Counted from the first letter of the stretch, positions 43,994 to 53,502 are shown. The stretch is DNA of 64,000 bases from Albidovulum aestuarii (GCF_029961185.1 NZ_JASBQQ010000001.1:124001-188000); one strand, 5' to 3'. The notes: generated from the sequence alone by a model not told the origin. Program-made: numbers and translations.

Positions 43994-44923
43994 TCAGCCC
44001 GCAGGAACGACCTGCCTCGACTGAAGGTGAATATAGGTTTCGTCGTACCGCTTTTGCAGGTGATCGACCGCCCGGATCACCTGCCCCGACCCGATTGGCG
44101 CAACATTGGCATCGTAATTGGGATTGAAGAAAAGCGGCACCGAGATCCGCTCGTCCTTCGTGCCCCTGACCCGGTGCGGTGTCGCCTTGACCCGGCCCGC
44201 CGTCCACATCTCCAGCATCTCGCCGAAATTGATGATGAATTCACCCGGCGGCGCACTGACCGGTATCCAGCCGCCGCCCCGCGTCCGGACCTCCAGCCCC
44301 GGCGAGCCATCGGTCGCCAGAAGCGTCAGGCAGCCATAGTCGGTATGAGTCGCGATCCCGAAATCCTTCTCGGTCGCCCAGGCGGGACGCTCAGGGTAGT
44401 AATTGCCACGCAGAAGCGCCATCGGGCGAGTGAACTTGTCGTCAAAATAGTCCGCATCCTCACCAATCGCCTCGGCAATGATATTCAGCAGACAAAGAGA
44501 GAAGGCGCAGGCCTCGCGGTAATAATTTTGCAGGGCCAATGCGAAACCGGCGGGCGTGGACGGCCACAGATTCGGTGCATAGCAGCGAAGGCCCGAAGCA
44601 GCCAGCGGGTCAGCGGGGTCCAGCACCAGCCCACAGTCGAAGACCTGCTTGTAATCGGGGTTGGCCTCGGGGTCGACCTGTTCGGAGCCTGGCGCGCCCC
44701 AGCCCCGGTTCGACCCGGTCCGTGCCATGTCATATGGCGCCTTTTCCGCGGCGGGCAGCGCAAAGAATGCCCGGTAGCCCGCAATCATAGCGGTAATCTG
44801 TGCAGGCGGAAACGGAGTGTTGTGAACAACAAGGAAACCCGGGTCAGATACCGCGCGCCTAACAGCATCGACCGCGACGGCGTCGCGCTCAAACAAGGAC
44901 TTTGCGTCAATTCTCGGGATCAT
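43994..44923 (-). CDS. 2-oxoglutarate/Fe(II)-dependent oxygenase, isopenicillin-N-synthase family
   Basis: A 309-residue non-haem iron oxygenase. The N-terminal DIOX_N part (PRIDAKSLFERD, FLVVHNTPFPPAQI) and the C-terminal jelly roll with iron ligands His-x-Asp in GIATHTDYGCLTLLATDG and distal His in KATPHRVRG, then Arg in ERISVPLFFNP for 2-oxoglutarate, are all present. Substrate cannot be deduced; bacterial members act on amino acids, flavonoid-like or antibiotic compounds. ATG 44923 is used; the codon before it is TTG. Convergent with the TfoX-like gene. Confidence 0.85.
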   Translation of the reverse strand: MIPRIDAKSLFERDAVAVDAVRRAVSDPGFLVVHNTPFPPAQITAMIAGYRAFFALPAAEKAPYDMARTGSNRGWGAPGSEQVDPEANPDYKQVFDCGLVLDPADPLAASGLRCYAPNLWPSTPAGFALALQNYYREACAFSLCLLNIIAEAIGEDADYFDDKFTRPMALLRGNYYPERPAWATEKDFGIATHTDYGCLTLLATDGSPGLEVRTRGGGWIPVSAPPGEFIINFGEMLEMWTAGRVKATPHRVRGTKDERISVPLFFNPNYDANVAPIGSGQVIRAVDHLQKRYDETYIHLQSRQVVPAG

Positions 44924-45042
44924 CAATGACTCTCAACCACAGGTTGCTCACATGCATTGACGCGGGGTAAACTGCAACCCCTTTCCGCGCCTTCCCGCAA
45001 TTGCTAGACCTTGGTGCGCATACATCAGGAGGAAATTCGCCA

Positions 45043-45783
45043 ATGCGCCGCAAGCTTGCCGCCGGAAACTGGAAGATGAATGGGACCGGTGACAGCCTTG
45101 CCGAAATCACCGCTCTGGCCACCGCGCATCCCGCCCCGGCCTGCGAAGTGCTGATCTGCCCGCCCGCAACGCTGCTGGCACGGATGGTTGCGACGGAACG
45201 CGGCCCCGTCATGGTCGGCGGACAGGATTGCCACCAGAACGCCTCGGGCGCTCATACCGGCGACATCTCGGCCGGGATGCTCAAGGATGCGGGGGCGAGC
45301 CACGTCATTGTTGGCCATTCCGAACGCCGCGCCGATCACGCCGAGTGTGATGCGCTCGTCTGCGCCAAGGCCGGGGCGGCCTATGGCAGCGCCCTCGTCG
45401 CGGTGATCTGCGTCGGCGAGACTGAGGCCGAACGCGATGCGGGCGATACGCTCAAGGTCATCGGCACGCAACTCGCGGGCTCGGTGCCCGATGGGGCGAC
45501 AGCCGACAACACCGTCATCGCCTATGAACCGGTCTGGGCCATCGGCACCGGCCGCACGCCAACGCTCGACCAGATTGCCGAGGTCCATGATTTCATGCGC
45601 GCGGAACTGGCAAAACGCTTCGACGATGCCGAGGGGATGCGGCTTCTCTATGGCGGCTCCGTCAAACCCTCCAACGCCGCCGAGATCTTTGCCGTCTCGA
45701 ATGTCGATGGGGCACTTGTCGGCGGGGCGAGCCTGAAGGCCGTGGATTTCGGCGGGATCATCGCGGCGCTCGACCGCGCCTGA
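45043..45783 (+). CDS. tpiA: Triosephosphate isomerase
   Basis: TpiA interconverts dihydroxyacetone phosphate and glyceraldehyde 3-phosphate. The 246-residue TIM barrel has AGNWKMNG (catalytic Lys/Asn), IVGHSERR (catalytic His), the signature [13 protein letters not shown] (catalytic Glu) and [11 protein letters not shown] 45043 follows AGGAGG. It is monocistronic, with divergent oxygenase behind it. Confidence 0.97.
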   Translation: MRRKLAAGNWKMNGTGDSLAEITALATAHPAPACEVLICPPATLLARMVATERGPVMVGGQDCHQNASGAHTGDISAGMLKDAGASHVIVGHSERRADHAECDALVCAKAGAAYGSALVAVICVGETEAERDAGDTLKVIGTQLAGSVPDGATADNTVIAYEPVWAIGTGRTPTLDQIAEVHDFMRAELAKRFDDAEGMRLLYGGSVKPSNAAEIFAVSNVDGALVGGASLKAVDFGGIIAALDRA

Positions 45784-45876
45784 CCGTTTCCGACGCCGAT
45801 GTCGCTTCCCGGCGCGCGCGTTCCGCCGACCGCATGAGAGACTTCACGCCGAACAACATCGGCGGAGCCCTTCGGC

Positions 45877-46797
45877 GTGACAACTGCAAGCCTTGTTCCC
45901 GCGCCGCACCAGTCTCCGCTGGTCGCCAATGCCGCCTGTATCGGATCGATGCTGATCTGGGCGGTGGGGTTCCCGCTGGCCGATGAGCTGTTGCGTCTTC
46001 TGCCGCCGCTCACTGTCGGGGTGCTGCGTCTGTCCATGGCTGCGCTCTTCCTTTTACCGCTCTGGATGCTCAGCGATGGAGGGCGGGAGCTCCTGCGCGC
46101 CGATTGGGGACGGGGGTTGATCATCGGCGCCATCGGTGTCGGCCTCGGCGCGCTGCTCCTGATCTTCGCCCAAAGCCGCACCGACGGTATCACCACGGCG
46201 GTCATCCTTGCCACGATGCCGGTCGCGGCGATCGCGCTTGAATGCCTGCTCGACGGTAGGCGGCTGACCGTACGGCTTATCGCGGGGATCATCCTCAGCA
46301 CCGGTGGCGGTGTGGCGGTCTATGGTGCACGGATGGGACATATCGACATGGGGCTTGGCGCGCTCGCAGCGCTTCTGTCGGTTGTCGTCTTTGCCTGGGG
46401 CGCGCGGGCCTCGGTCAAGGCCCTGCCCGGCCTCTCTGCCCTCGGACGCACCGCCCTGACGGTCACGGGCGGCGCGCTGATTGCCCTTCTCGTCCAGGCC
46501 GGGCTCGAACTCAGCGGCGGACCGTCCGTGCCCTGGCAGCTTATCGGGATGCGGGAATGGCTTTACCTGGCAATCTATGGCATCGGCAGCCTCGCCATCG
46601 CCCAGTTGCTGTTCCTCATCGGCGTGGCGGGTCTTGGCGTTGGCCTCGCAACGATGCACATGAACATCGCACCCTTCTACGTGATGGTCGTCGCGCTGGC
46701 CTTCGGCGCGGGCTGGAACTGGGCGCAGGTCGGGGCCGCGGGCCTTGTCGCGCTCGGCGTAGTGATCGCGCAGGGACGTGGCCGCCGCCGCGCTTGA
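45877..46797 (+). CDS. EamA-family (DMT) exporter
   Basis: A 306-residue membrane protein with ten predicted helices in two EamA repeats (first CIGSMLIWAVGFPLADELLR..., second starting near LGALAALLSVVVFAWGARASVK). GTG start at 45877 with GGAG upstream. Family members export small metabolites such as amino acids; the substrate here is not readable. It is followed 51 bases later by a P450 on the same strand, possibly co-transcribed. Confidence 0.85.
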   Translation: MTTASLVPAPHQSPLVANAACIGSMLIWAVGFPLADELLRLLPPLTVGVLRLSMAALFLLPLWMLSDGGRELLRADWGRGLIIGAIGVGLGALLLIFAQSRTDGITTAVILATMPVAAIALECLLDGRRLTVRLIAGIILSTGGGVAVYGARMGHIDMGLGALAALLSVVVFAWGARASVKALPGLSALGRTALTVTGGALIALLVQAGLELSGGPSVPWQLIGMREWLYLAIYGIGSLAIAQLLFLIGVAGLGVGLATMHMNIAPFYVMVVALAFGAGWNWAQVGAAGLVALGVVIAQGRGRRRA

Positions 46798-46848
46798 ACC
46801 ATCCCCCTCTCCCGGGTTAGCTCCTCCGGATCAGGACCGGAGCCCGCC

Positions 46849-48030
46849 ATGCAAAGCCTCAGCCAGTCGCCGACCGACAATGCCTTCGTCCAGAATCCCT
46901 ACCCGTTCTATGACCGCGCCAGAGCGGCGGGGCCGCTGTTTCACTGGCAGGATTACGATCTGATCTGCGCCACCTCGGCCACCACTGTCGGCGCCATCCT
47001 GCGCGACCGGCGCTTTGGCCGCGAGGTGCCCGAGGAAAAGCGCGCGCCCACCCCCGATCATCTGAAACCCTTCTACGCGGTCGAGGCGCATTCAATGCTG
47101 GAGCTGGAGCCGCCCCGCCACACGCGGCTGCGCTCGCTTGTCCTGCGCGCCTTCACCTCGCGCCGGATCGCGGCACTTGCGCCGGAGATCGAGGCCCTGA
47201 CCCACGACCTGATCGACGCCTTTCCGGCGGGCGAGTTCGATCTGCTCCCCCACTTCGCCCAGAAACTGCCCGTGATCATCATCGCCCGCCTGCTCGGCGT
47301 GCCCGAGGCGCGCGCGGGTGACCTATTAGCCTGGTCGAACGCCATGGTCGGCATGTATCAGGCCCGCCGCGACCGGGCGATGGAGGATGCCGCCGTCGCC
47401 GCGACCGAGGCTTTCGTCGACTTCCTGCGCAACTATGTCGAGGAGCGCCGGGCGAAACCCGCCGACGACCTCATCACCCATCTCATCGCCGCCGAGATGG
47501 AGGGAGAGAAGCTCTCGACCGACGAATTGATCACCACCTGCATTCTGCTGCTGAATGCCGGTCACGAGGCGACCGTCCACACCATCGGAAACGGCGTCAA
47601 GGCCTTGATCGAAAACGGGTTTGGGGCAGACTCCCTGACGCCGGATGCCATCGACGCCACGGTGGAGGAAATCCTGCGCTTCGACCCGCCGCTACATCTT
47701 TTCACCCGCCACGCCTATGAGGATATCGAGATCGGCGGCCACACTTTCCGGCGCGGCGACGAGGTCGGCTGCCTTCTGGCCGCGGCCAACCGCGATCCGC
47801 GCCAATGGGACCGGCCCGACCGCTTCAACCCTTCCCGCCCGGTCAAACCCAATCTCAGCTTTGGCGTTGGCCTTCATTTCTGTGTCGGCGCGCCGCTCGC
47901 GCGGCTGGAACTCAAAACCGCCCTGCCGATCCTCTTTGACCGCCTGCCCGGCCTACGACTGACGGCCCCGCCGCGTTACGCCAATCTCTACCACTTCCAC
48001 GGGCTGCTACAGCTCACTATGCGGGCCTGA
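46849..48030 (+). CDS. Bacterial cytochrome P450
   Basis: A 393-residue soluble P450. Haem ligand Cys345 is in FGVGLHFCVGAPLARLE, the K-helix E-x-x-R in VEEILRFDPP, and the I-helix oxygen-activation block reads LNAGHEATVHTIGNG, with the usual acid/alcohol pair as E-A-T rather than E-T-T. No ferredoxin or ferredoxin reductase gene adjoins it, so it must use partners from elsewhere. Substrate unknown. ATG 46849. Confidence 0.93.
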   Translation: MQSLSQSPTDNAFVQNPYPFYDRARAAGPLFHWQDYDLICATSATTVGAILRDRRFGREVPEEKRAPTPDHLKPFYAVEAHSMLELEPPRHTRLRSLVLRAFTSRRIAALAPEIEALTHDLIDAFPAGEFDLLPHFAQKLPVIIIARLLGVPEARAGDLLAWSNAMVGMYQARRDRAMEDAAVAATEAFVDFLRNYVEERRAKPADDLITHLIAAEMEGEKLSTDELITTCILLLNAGHEATVHTIGNGVKALIENGFGADSLTPDAIDATVEEILRFDPPLHLFTRHAYEDIEIGGHTFRRGDEVGCLLAAANRDPRQWDRPDRFNPSRPVKPNLSFGVGLHFCVGAPLARLELKTALPILFDRLPGLRLTAPPRYANLYHFHGLLQLTMRA

Positions 48031-48089
48031 CCTTTCCACTTTCTGTCCGGAAATACTCCGGGGGTCCGGGGGCAGCGCCCCCGGCGGGT

Positions 48090-48551
48090 TCACAAGGGTA
48101 GCAGTGTCGTCGACTTGATCTCTTCCATGCTCAGAAGGGCTGTGACGTTGTAGATCTTCACCTCGGAAATCAGCGCCTGGTAGAAGGTGTCATAGGCGCG
48201 GGCATTCTGGACCCGGACTTTCAGGATATAGTCGATATCGCCCGCCAGCCGGTGCGCCTCCAGCACTTCGGGGCGGTTTCTCAGCGTTTTCAGGAACTTC
48301 TTCTGCCAGTCCGCCTCATGCTCGGAGGTGCGGATGAGGACGAAGAAACAGGCCTCCAGCCCCAGTGAATCGGCATCCAGAAGCACCGTCTGGCGGCCGA
48401 TCACACCGGCCTCCCTCATCTTGCGGATTCGGTTCCACACGGGGGTTTTGGACGAACCCACCTTGCGGGCAATTTCGTCGAGCGACTGGGAGGCATCCTC
48501 CTGCAGTTCCCCAAGGATTTTCCTGTCCATCTCATCCAGCCGGACTGACAT
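48090..48551 (-). CDS. Lrp/AsnC-family regulator, probable regulator of the sulfite-reduction operon
   Basis: A 153-residue Lrp/AsnC protein: N-terminal HTH (LDEMDRKILGELQEDASQSLDEIARKVGSSKTPVWNRI, in parts) and a C-terminal ligand-binding RAM domain (GDIDYILKVRVQNARAYDTFYQ). ATG 48551 has GGAGG; an ORF extension upstream lacks similarity. It is divergent from DUF2849-cysI-cysH-DUF934-fpr across a 160-bp gap holding an AT-rich palindrome of Lrp type, which suggests that it controls both itself and that operon, perhaps in response to a sulfur amino acid. Confidence 0.9.
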   Translation of the reverse strand: MSVRLDEMDRKILGELQEDASQSLDEIARKVGSSKTPVWNRIRKMREAGVIGRQTVLLDADSLGLEACFFVLIRTSEHEADWQKKFLKTLRNRPEVLEAHRLAGDIDYILKVRVQNARAYDTFYQALISEVKIYNVTALLSMEEIKSTTLLPL

Positions 48552-48638
48552 TCGTTTTTTCCTCCGAATCCGAAACACCGGTTCCTTTCCGCCGCTGATA
48601 CAGAACATACGTCCTTATTCGCAAGGGTATCTGGCAAC

Positions 48639-48660
48639 ATATTGGGAAAATTTCCTATAT
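48639..48660. promoter_or_regulatory. AT-rich palindrome, candidate Lrp-type operator
   Basis: ATAT..GGGAAAATTTCC..ATAT is a near-palindrome centred on AAAATTT, placed between the divergent Lrp-family gene and the sulfite-reduction operon, 52 bases before the DUF2849 start. Lrp sites are AT-rich palindromes of this size. Inferred. Confidence 0.5.
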
Positions 48661-48711
48661 TGAGACAAGAAATCACCCGACCGGCCCCGCCGCCCCGAAA
48701 GGACCCGACCC

Positions 48712-49017
48712 ATGGCCCGCGCCTTTACACCCAAAGTCGTCACCGCGAATGCGCTGATCGAAGGCGATGTCGTCTATCTGACGGCCGATGACCGCTGGAG
48801 CCGCGATCATGCCGAGGCCGAGCTGATCGAGGATGAGGCGCATGCCCAGTTGCGCCTTCTGAAGGCCGAAAGCCAGAAGAATATCATCGTCGGCGCCTAT
48901 CTCGCCGATGCGAAGCCCGGCGCCACCGGCCCCGAACCCATCCATTTCCGCGAAGCGTTCCGCACCCGCGGCCCTTCGAACTATGCACACGGCAAGCAGG
49001 AGGCCGGTCATGTATAA
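48712..49017 (+). CDS. DUF2849 protein of the sulfite reductase operon
   Basis: A 101-residue small soluble protein (TPKVVTANALIEGDVVYLTADDRWSRDHAEAELIEDEA) of the DUF2849 family. It overlaps cysI by eight bases. The family is found chiefly upstream of ferredoxin-type sulfite reductases in alphaproteobacteria, so a role in assembly or regulation of CysI is likely, but not demonstrated. Confidence 0.85.
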   Translation: MARAFTPKVVTANALIEGDVVYLTADDRWSRDHAEAELIEDEAHAQLRLLKAESQKNIIVGAYLADAKPGATGPEPIHFREAFRTRGPSNYAHGKQEAGHV

Positions 49018-50680
49018 GTACAACGACTTCGACGAGGCCTTCGTGCGGCAGCGGAACGCCCAGTTCCGTAAGCAGGTCGAGCGCCGCATCGACGGTTCGC
49101 TGACCGAGGATGAATTCAAACCCCTGCGCCTGATGAACGGGCTCTACCTGCAACTGCATGCCTACATGCTGCGGGTAGCAATCCCCTATGGCACACTGTC
49201 AGCCGACCAGATGCGCCAGCTTGCGATGATTGCCGACCGCTGGGACAAAGGTTACGGCCATTTCACCACGCGGCAGAACATCCAGTACAACTGGCCGAAG
49301 CTGACCGACGTGCCCGACATGCTCGACGCGCTTGGCGACGTGCAGATGCACGCGATCCAGACGTCGGGCAACACGATCCGCAACGTCACCGCCGATCATT
49401 TCGCCGGGGCTGCGGCGGATGAGATCGAAGACCCGCGTCCGACGGCCGAACTGATCCGCCAGTGGTCGACAGATCACCCGGAATTCCAGGCCCTGCCGCG
49501 CAAGTTCAAGATTGGCGTCACCGGCTCACCGAATGACCGCGCCGTGACCAAATCGCACGACATTGGCCTGCGCATCGTGCGCGGCAGTGGTGGTCAGACC
49601 GGTTACGAAGTTCTGGTCGGCGGCGGTCTTGGCCGCACGCCGATGGTCGGCCAGGTGATCAAGCCCTTCGTGAAGAAGGAAGACCTGCTGCCCTATCTCG
49701 AAGCCATCGTTTCTGTGTACAACCTGATGGGCCGCCGCGACAACAAATACAAGGCACGGATCAAGATCACCGTCTTCGAGAACGGCATGGAGAAGTTCCG
49801 TGACGCCGTTGACGAACGTTTCAAGGTCACCAAGCAGGAATTTGGCGGCGTCAGCGCGGATGTGCTGCGCGAGATCGAAACCTTCTTCGCCGCCCCCGCT
49901 TTCCGCAACGCGCCGGAAGACGCCTATCTAGCCGCGCGCAACAGCGATCCTGTCTTCCGCTCCTGGACCGACACCAACCTGACCGAACACCGCGCCCCCG
50001 GCTATGCCATCGTGACCGTGTCCCTCAAGGCGCATGGCGCAACCCCCGGCGACGCGACCTCGGCCCAGATGCGGCTTCTGGCCGATCTGGCCGAAACGTA
50101 TGGCCATGGCGAGCTGCGCATCAGCCATGAACAGAATGTGATCCTGCCGCATGTCCACAAATCGGACCTGCCCGCGCTTCACGCGGCACTGAAGATCGAA
50201 GGGCTGGCGACGGCGAATATCGGCCTCGTCTCCGACATCATCGCCTGCCCCGGCATGGATTATTGCGCACTGGCGACAGCGCGTTCGATCCCGGTCGCTC
50301 AGGAACTGGCGACGCATTTCAATTCCATCGGTCTGGAAGAGGAAATCGGCGCGCTCAAGATCAAGATCTCGGGCTGCATCAACGCCTGCGGCCATCACCA
50401 TGTCGGCCATATCGGCATTCTCGGCCTCGACCGCGCGGGGGTGGAGAGCTACCAGATCACGCTGGGCGGCGATCACACCGAAAATATGGTGATCGGCGAA
50501 CGCGCGGGCCCCGGTTTTGCCTATGACGAGATCGTACCCGCTATCGAGCGCCTCCTACGCGCCTATCTGGAGGTTCGCGAAGACGCGACCGAGACCTTCC
50601 TTGAGGCCTATCGCCGTCTGGGTGCGGAGCCCTTCAAGGCCGCGCTCTATCCGGCCGAGGCTGCCCGCGATGCCGCTTGA
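49010..50680 (+). CDS. cysI: Assimilatory sulfite reductase (sirohaem, [4Fe-4S])
   Basis: CysI reduces sulfite to sulfide for cysteine synthesis, here as a 556-residue nitrite/sulfite reductase-type haemoprotein. The cluster/sirohaem cysteines appear as C-x5-C in IACPGMDYCALA and C-x3-C in SGCINACGHHHVG; GHFTTRQNIQYNW is the N-terminal substrate-arginine block. ATG 49010 has CAGGAGG. Electrons probably come from the ferredoxin-NADP-type reductase encoded at the end of the operon. No sirohaem synthase gene is in the window, though many relatives have cysG just before DUF2849. Confidence 0.95.
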   Translation: MYKYNDFDEAFVRQRNAQFRKQVERRIDGSLTEDEFKPLRLMNGLYLQLHAYMLRVAIPYGTLSADQMRQLAMIADRWDKGYGHFTTRQNIQYNWPKLTDVPDMLDALGDVQMHAIQTSGNTIRNVTADHFAGAAADEIEDPRPTAELIRQWSTDHPEFQALPRKFKIGVTGSPNDRAVTKSHDIGLRIVRGSGGQTGYEVLVGGGLGRTPMVGQVIKPFVKKEDLLPYLEAIVSVYNLMGRRDNKYKARIKITVFENGMEKFRDAVDERFKVTKQEFGGVSADVLREIETFFAAPAFRNAPEDAYLAARNSDPVFRSWTDTNLTEHRAPGYAIVTVSLKAHGATPGDATSAQMRLLADLAETYGHGELRISHEQNVILPHVHKSDLPALHAALKIEGLATANIGLVSDIIACPGMDYCALATARSIPVAQELATHFNSIGLEEEIGALKIKISGCINACGHHHVGHIGILGLDRAGVESYQITLGGDHTENMVIGERAGPGFAYDEIVPAIERLLRAYLEVREDATETFLEAYRRLGAEPFKAALYPAEAARDAA

Positions 50681-51437
50681 GGCACCTTTCCCGTCGATTG
50701 CGAGCCGCGTGACAACGCTCAATGACCGCTATCGCCATCATTCGGCGACAGCGGTCCTTGAACGCGCGCTTTTCGATCCGGAACTGGGCAATGTGGCGCT
50801 GGTCTCGTCCTTCGGGGCGGAATCGGTGGTGCTTTTGCACCTCGTTTCGGTCATTGCGCCCGGTACGCCGGTGATCTTCATCGACACGCAGATGCTCTTC
50901 CCCGAAACGCTCGCCTATCAGCGCGAATTGGCGGACAAGCTGAACCTCACGGATGTGCGCACGATCCGTGCGGACCGGCGGGATACCGATTTTGAGGACC
51001 CGGACGGCACGCTGCACCAGTTCAGCACCGATGCCTGCTGCGCGCTGCGCAAGGTGGTGCCGCTGGAACGCGCCCTGCAGGGCTTTGACGGCTGGATCAC
51101 CGGGCGCAAACGCTTTCAGGCAGGCACCCGCGCGGCGCTCGATTTCTTCGAGAATGAGGAAGACCGGCGCATCAAGGTCAACCCGCTCGCCCATTGGGGG
51201 CGCGAGGACCTTGAGGACTATATGACAAACAACAACCTGCCGCGTCATCCCCTGGTCGCGAAGGGTTATCCTTCGATCGGCTGCGCGCCCTGCACGAGCC
51301 CGGTCAGGGAAGGTGAAGATCCCCGCGCAGGACGCTGGCGCGGAACGCAGAAACAGGAATGCGGTATTCATTTCGTGAATGGAAAGGCCGTGCGCGGCCC
51401 GGTGCCGCAGGATGATCGAGAGGAGACCGCAGCATGA
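50670..51437 (+). CDS. cysH: Adenylyl-sulfate reductase, assimilatory (thioredoxin-dependent)
   Basis: The 255-residue enzyme reduces activated sulfate to sulfite. The [4Fe-4S] cysteines Cys123-Cys124 (DACCALRKV) and Cys205/Cys208 (GCAPCT) together with catalytic Cys231 in KQECGIH mark it as an APS reductase rather than the cluster-free PAPS reductase. The PP-loop appears as SSFGAESVVLLHL. Its ATG overlaps cysI by 11 bases. The window has no sulfate adenylyltransferase gene. Confidence 0.94.
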   Translation: MPLEAPFPSIASRVTTLNDRYRHHSATAVLERALFDPELGNVALVSSFGAESVVLLHLVSVIAPGTPVIFIDTQMLFPETLAYQRELADKLNLTDVRTIRADRRDTDFEDPDGTLHQFSTDACCALRKVVPLERALQGFDGWITGRKRFQAGTRAALDFFENEEDRRIKVNPLAHWGREDLEDYMTNNNLPRHPLVAKGYPSIGCAPCTSPVREGEDPRAGRWRGTQKQECGIHFVNGKAVRGPVPQDDREETAA

Positions 51438-51805
51438 GCGTGATCGTGCGCGATGACGGCTTTCACGCCGATGACTACAAAGGCGCGGCGTTGGATCTGG
51501 CGCAGGACCTGATGCCCGGCGATCTACCGACCGACTTTCAAAGTGTAGATCTGATCCGGATCGCCTTCCCGTCCTCCGCCGACGGGCGCGGCTTCACGCT
51601 GGCCCGTCACCTGCGCGCGCGGGGATATAAAGGGCGGCTGCGGGCCAAGGGCCATGTCCTTGCCGATCAGTACGCGATGGCGCGGCGCTGCGGCTTTGAC
51701 GAGGTGGAAATCTCGGACGACCTCGCTGCGCGTCAGCCCGCCCACCAGTGGACCTTCCGGGCCGACTGGCAGGACCACGACTATCGGTCGCGGCTGAAAG
51801 CCTGA
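51434..51805 (+). CDS. DUF934 oxidoreductase-associated protein
   Basis: A 123-residue protein of the DUF934 family (IRIAFPSSADGRGFTLARHLRARGYKGRLRAKGHVLADQYAMARRCGFDEVEI, in several blocks). It is coupled to cysH by ATGA overlap. In many proteobacteria this family is fused or linked to sulfite reduction genes; a role in electron transfer or complex assembly has been proposed but not shown. Confidence 0.88.
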   Translation: MSVIVRDDGFHADDYKGAALDLAQDLMPGDLPTDFQSVDLIRIAFPSSADGRGFTLARHLRARGYKGRLRAKGHVLADQYAMARRCGFDEVEISDDLAARQPAHQWTFRADWQDHDYRSRLKA

Positions 51806-51864
51806 CACCGGGGTTTCCCCCATGCAAAAACCTGAATAGAAGGATGGGCGGGCAACGCGCGCCC

Positions 51865-52701
51865 ATGAGGAACATGAACGATTTGAACACTGTGAACGAA
51901 GCCACCGCCAAGCCCGTCCGAACCCTGCCTGATGCCCAGACCGTGACACAGGTCCAGCACTGGACCGATCGGCTGTTTTCCTTCCGCGTGACCCGGCCGC
52001 AGTCTCTGCGCTTCCGCTCGGGCGAGTTCGTGATGATCGGATTGCTCGGTGATAACGGCAAACCGCTTCTGCGCGCTTATTCCATCGCCTCGCCGTCCTG
52101 GGATGAGGAACTGGAGTTCTATTCGATCAAGGTTCCTGACGGCCCCTTGACATCGAAACTCCAGCATATCCGGCCCGGGGACGAGATCATCCTGCGTCCG
52201 AAACCGGTGGGCACGCTCGTCCATGACGCGCTGCTGCCCGGCAAACGGGTTTGGTTCCTCGCCACCGGCACCGGCATCGCGCCCTTCGCCTCGCTCATGC
52301 GCGACCCGGAGACCTATGAGAAGTTCGATCAGGTCATCATGATGCACACCTGCCGCGAACAGGCGGAACTGGATTATGGCCGGGAACTGGTCGAGAGCCT
52401 TCAGGACGATCCGCTGATCGGCGAGATGGTGGCCGGCAAACTGCTCTACTACCCGACGACGACACGGGAAGAGAGCCCGAATATGGGCCGCATCACCGAC
52501 AACCTGACTTCGGGCAAGGTGTTCGAAGACCTCGGCCTGCCGCCGATGGACAAGGACCATGACCGCGCCATGGTCTGCGGATCGCTGGCCTTCAACGTCG
52601 ATGTAAAGGCGGTCTTGGAAGGGTTCGGCCTGCGCGAGGGCGCGAATTCCGAACCGCAGGAGTATGTGGTCGAAAAAGCCTTCGTCGGCGACGGGATCTG
52701 A
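51865..52701 (+). CDS. fpr: Ferredoxin-NADP(+) reductase-type flavoprotein
   Basis: A 278-residue FAD/NADP oxidoreductase: FAD block RAYSIASPSWDEELEFYS with the R-x-Y-S motif, and NADP-binding GTGIAPFASLMRDPETYEKF plus CGSLAFNVDVKAVL near the C terminus; the last residues YVVEKAFVGDGI resemble short bacterial Fpr proteins. It closes the sulfite-reduction operon, so it likely supplies electrons to CysI through a ferredoxin. Start ATG 51865; another ATG three codons later is equally plausible. Strong hairpin follows. Confidence 0.92.
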   Translation: MRNMNDLNTVNEATAKPVRTLPDAQTVTQVQHWTDRLFSFRVTRPQSLRFRSGEFVMIGLLGDNGKPLLRAYSIASPSWDEELEFYSIKVPDGPLTSKLQHIRPGDEIILRPKPVGTLVHDALLPGKRVWFLATGTGIAPFASLMRDPETYEKFDQVIMMHTCREQAELDYGRELVESLQDDPLIGEMVAGKLLYYPTTTREESPNMGRITDNLTSGKVFEDLGLPPMDKDHDRAMVCGSLAFNVDVKAVLEGFGLREGANSEPQEYVVEKAFVGDGI

Positions 52702-52723
52702 CAGCCAAGCTGCACGACGGAAA

Positions 52724-52752
52724 AAGCCGCGCGGATATGATCCGCGCGGCTT
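52724..52752. terminator. Bidirectional intrinsic terminator
   Basis: A 13-bp perfect stem AAGCCGCGCGGAT / ATCCGCGCGGCTT with a 3-nt loop lies between the convergent fpr and Ala-rich protein genes. On the minus strand it is followed by TTTTT, so it is a strong terminator for the Ala-rich gene; fpr transcripts also meet it. Confidence 0.85.
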
Positions 52753-52773
52753 ACGTATTACGTGGGTTTTCGA

Positions 52774-53331
52774 TCAGAGGCCGAGCGCAGCCTTGACCTG
52801 ATCCAGCGCGGCACCCAGAAGTTCCGGGCTGTCTTTCGCGGCATCGACAGTAGCTTTGAGCGTGGCTTTGGTTGCATCGTCCAGCGAGGAGCCGTCGATC
52901 GCGGCATTGACGGAATCGGCGTCGAAATTCGCTGGATCGAAGATATCGGCGACGGCGCCCGCAGCTTCGGTCGCGGTTTCGGCGGCAGCGTCAACGGCCT
53001 CACCGGCAGCTTCCGTAGCCGATTCCACCGCCGCGCCCACGGCATCGGCTGCGCCTGCGGCGGCAGCAGCGGCTTCGGCAGCGGCAGCCTCAGCGGCGGC
53101 GGCAGCTTCCGCGGCAGCAGCGGCGGCAGCTTCCTCGGCGGCCTTGGCTTCTTCAGCGGCCTTGGCGGCAGCCTCTTCCTCGGCAGCCTTGGCAGCCGCT
53201 GCGGCCTCGTCTGCCGCCTTTTGGGCCATCGCCGCCTCTTCAGCCGCTTTCTGCTGGCCGTTGGAGTAGTACCAGTACCCGCCGCCGGCCAGGACCAGCA
53301 CGACAGCAGCAATCAGAATATTCCGGTTCAT
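52774..53331 (-). CDS. Alanine-rich single-pass membrane protein
   Basis: A 185-residue protein: N-terminal transmembrane anchor ([19 protein letters not shown], residues 3-21), then about 100 residues almost entirely of Ala, Glu and Lys with coiled-coil periodicity, then a C-terminal region of helical Asp/Ala-rich sequence. The low-complexity part resembles TolA-type linkers. ATG 53331 has GAGG. Divergent from infC. I do not recognise a catalytic domain; a structural or envelope-spanning role is a guess. Confidence 0.7.
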   Translation of the reverse strand: MNRNILIAAVVLVLAGGGYWYYSNGQQKAAEEAAMAQKAADEAAAAAKAAEEEAAAKAAEEAKAAEEAAAAAAAEAAAAAEAAAAEAAAAAAGAADAVGAAVESATEAAGEAVDAAAETATEAAGAVADIFDPANFDADSVNAAIDGSSLDDATKATLKATVDAAKDSPELLGAALDQVKAALGL

Positions 53332-53502
53332 TTTGTCATCCCTCAAGATACAGGATCGCCTCAGTTGCTGCGTCGCTATGGCAGAAACAATCACCGGATA
53401 AAAGCGGTTCGATGCAAAGCGCCCGAATCCGGCTTGAATCAGCCTCTTGGGACGACTAGTTTGCCCGCCACTTGCAATGGCCACGACAGAAGGAGCGCCA
53501 CC

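Noticed and set aside
53040-53250. Low-complexity Ala/Gly-coding region considered as a tandem repeat or antifreeze-like element
   Set aside because: It is the Ala/Glu-rich helical linker of the minus-strand membrane protein and has no strict nucleotide repeat unit.
52762-53502. Open frame upstream of and continuous with infC, rich in Gly/Ser
   Set aside because: It is the antisense of the Ala-rich membrane protein gene and crosses a terminator; the IF-3 N terminus and ribosome site fix the start at 53503.
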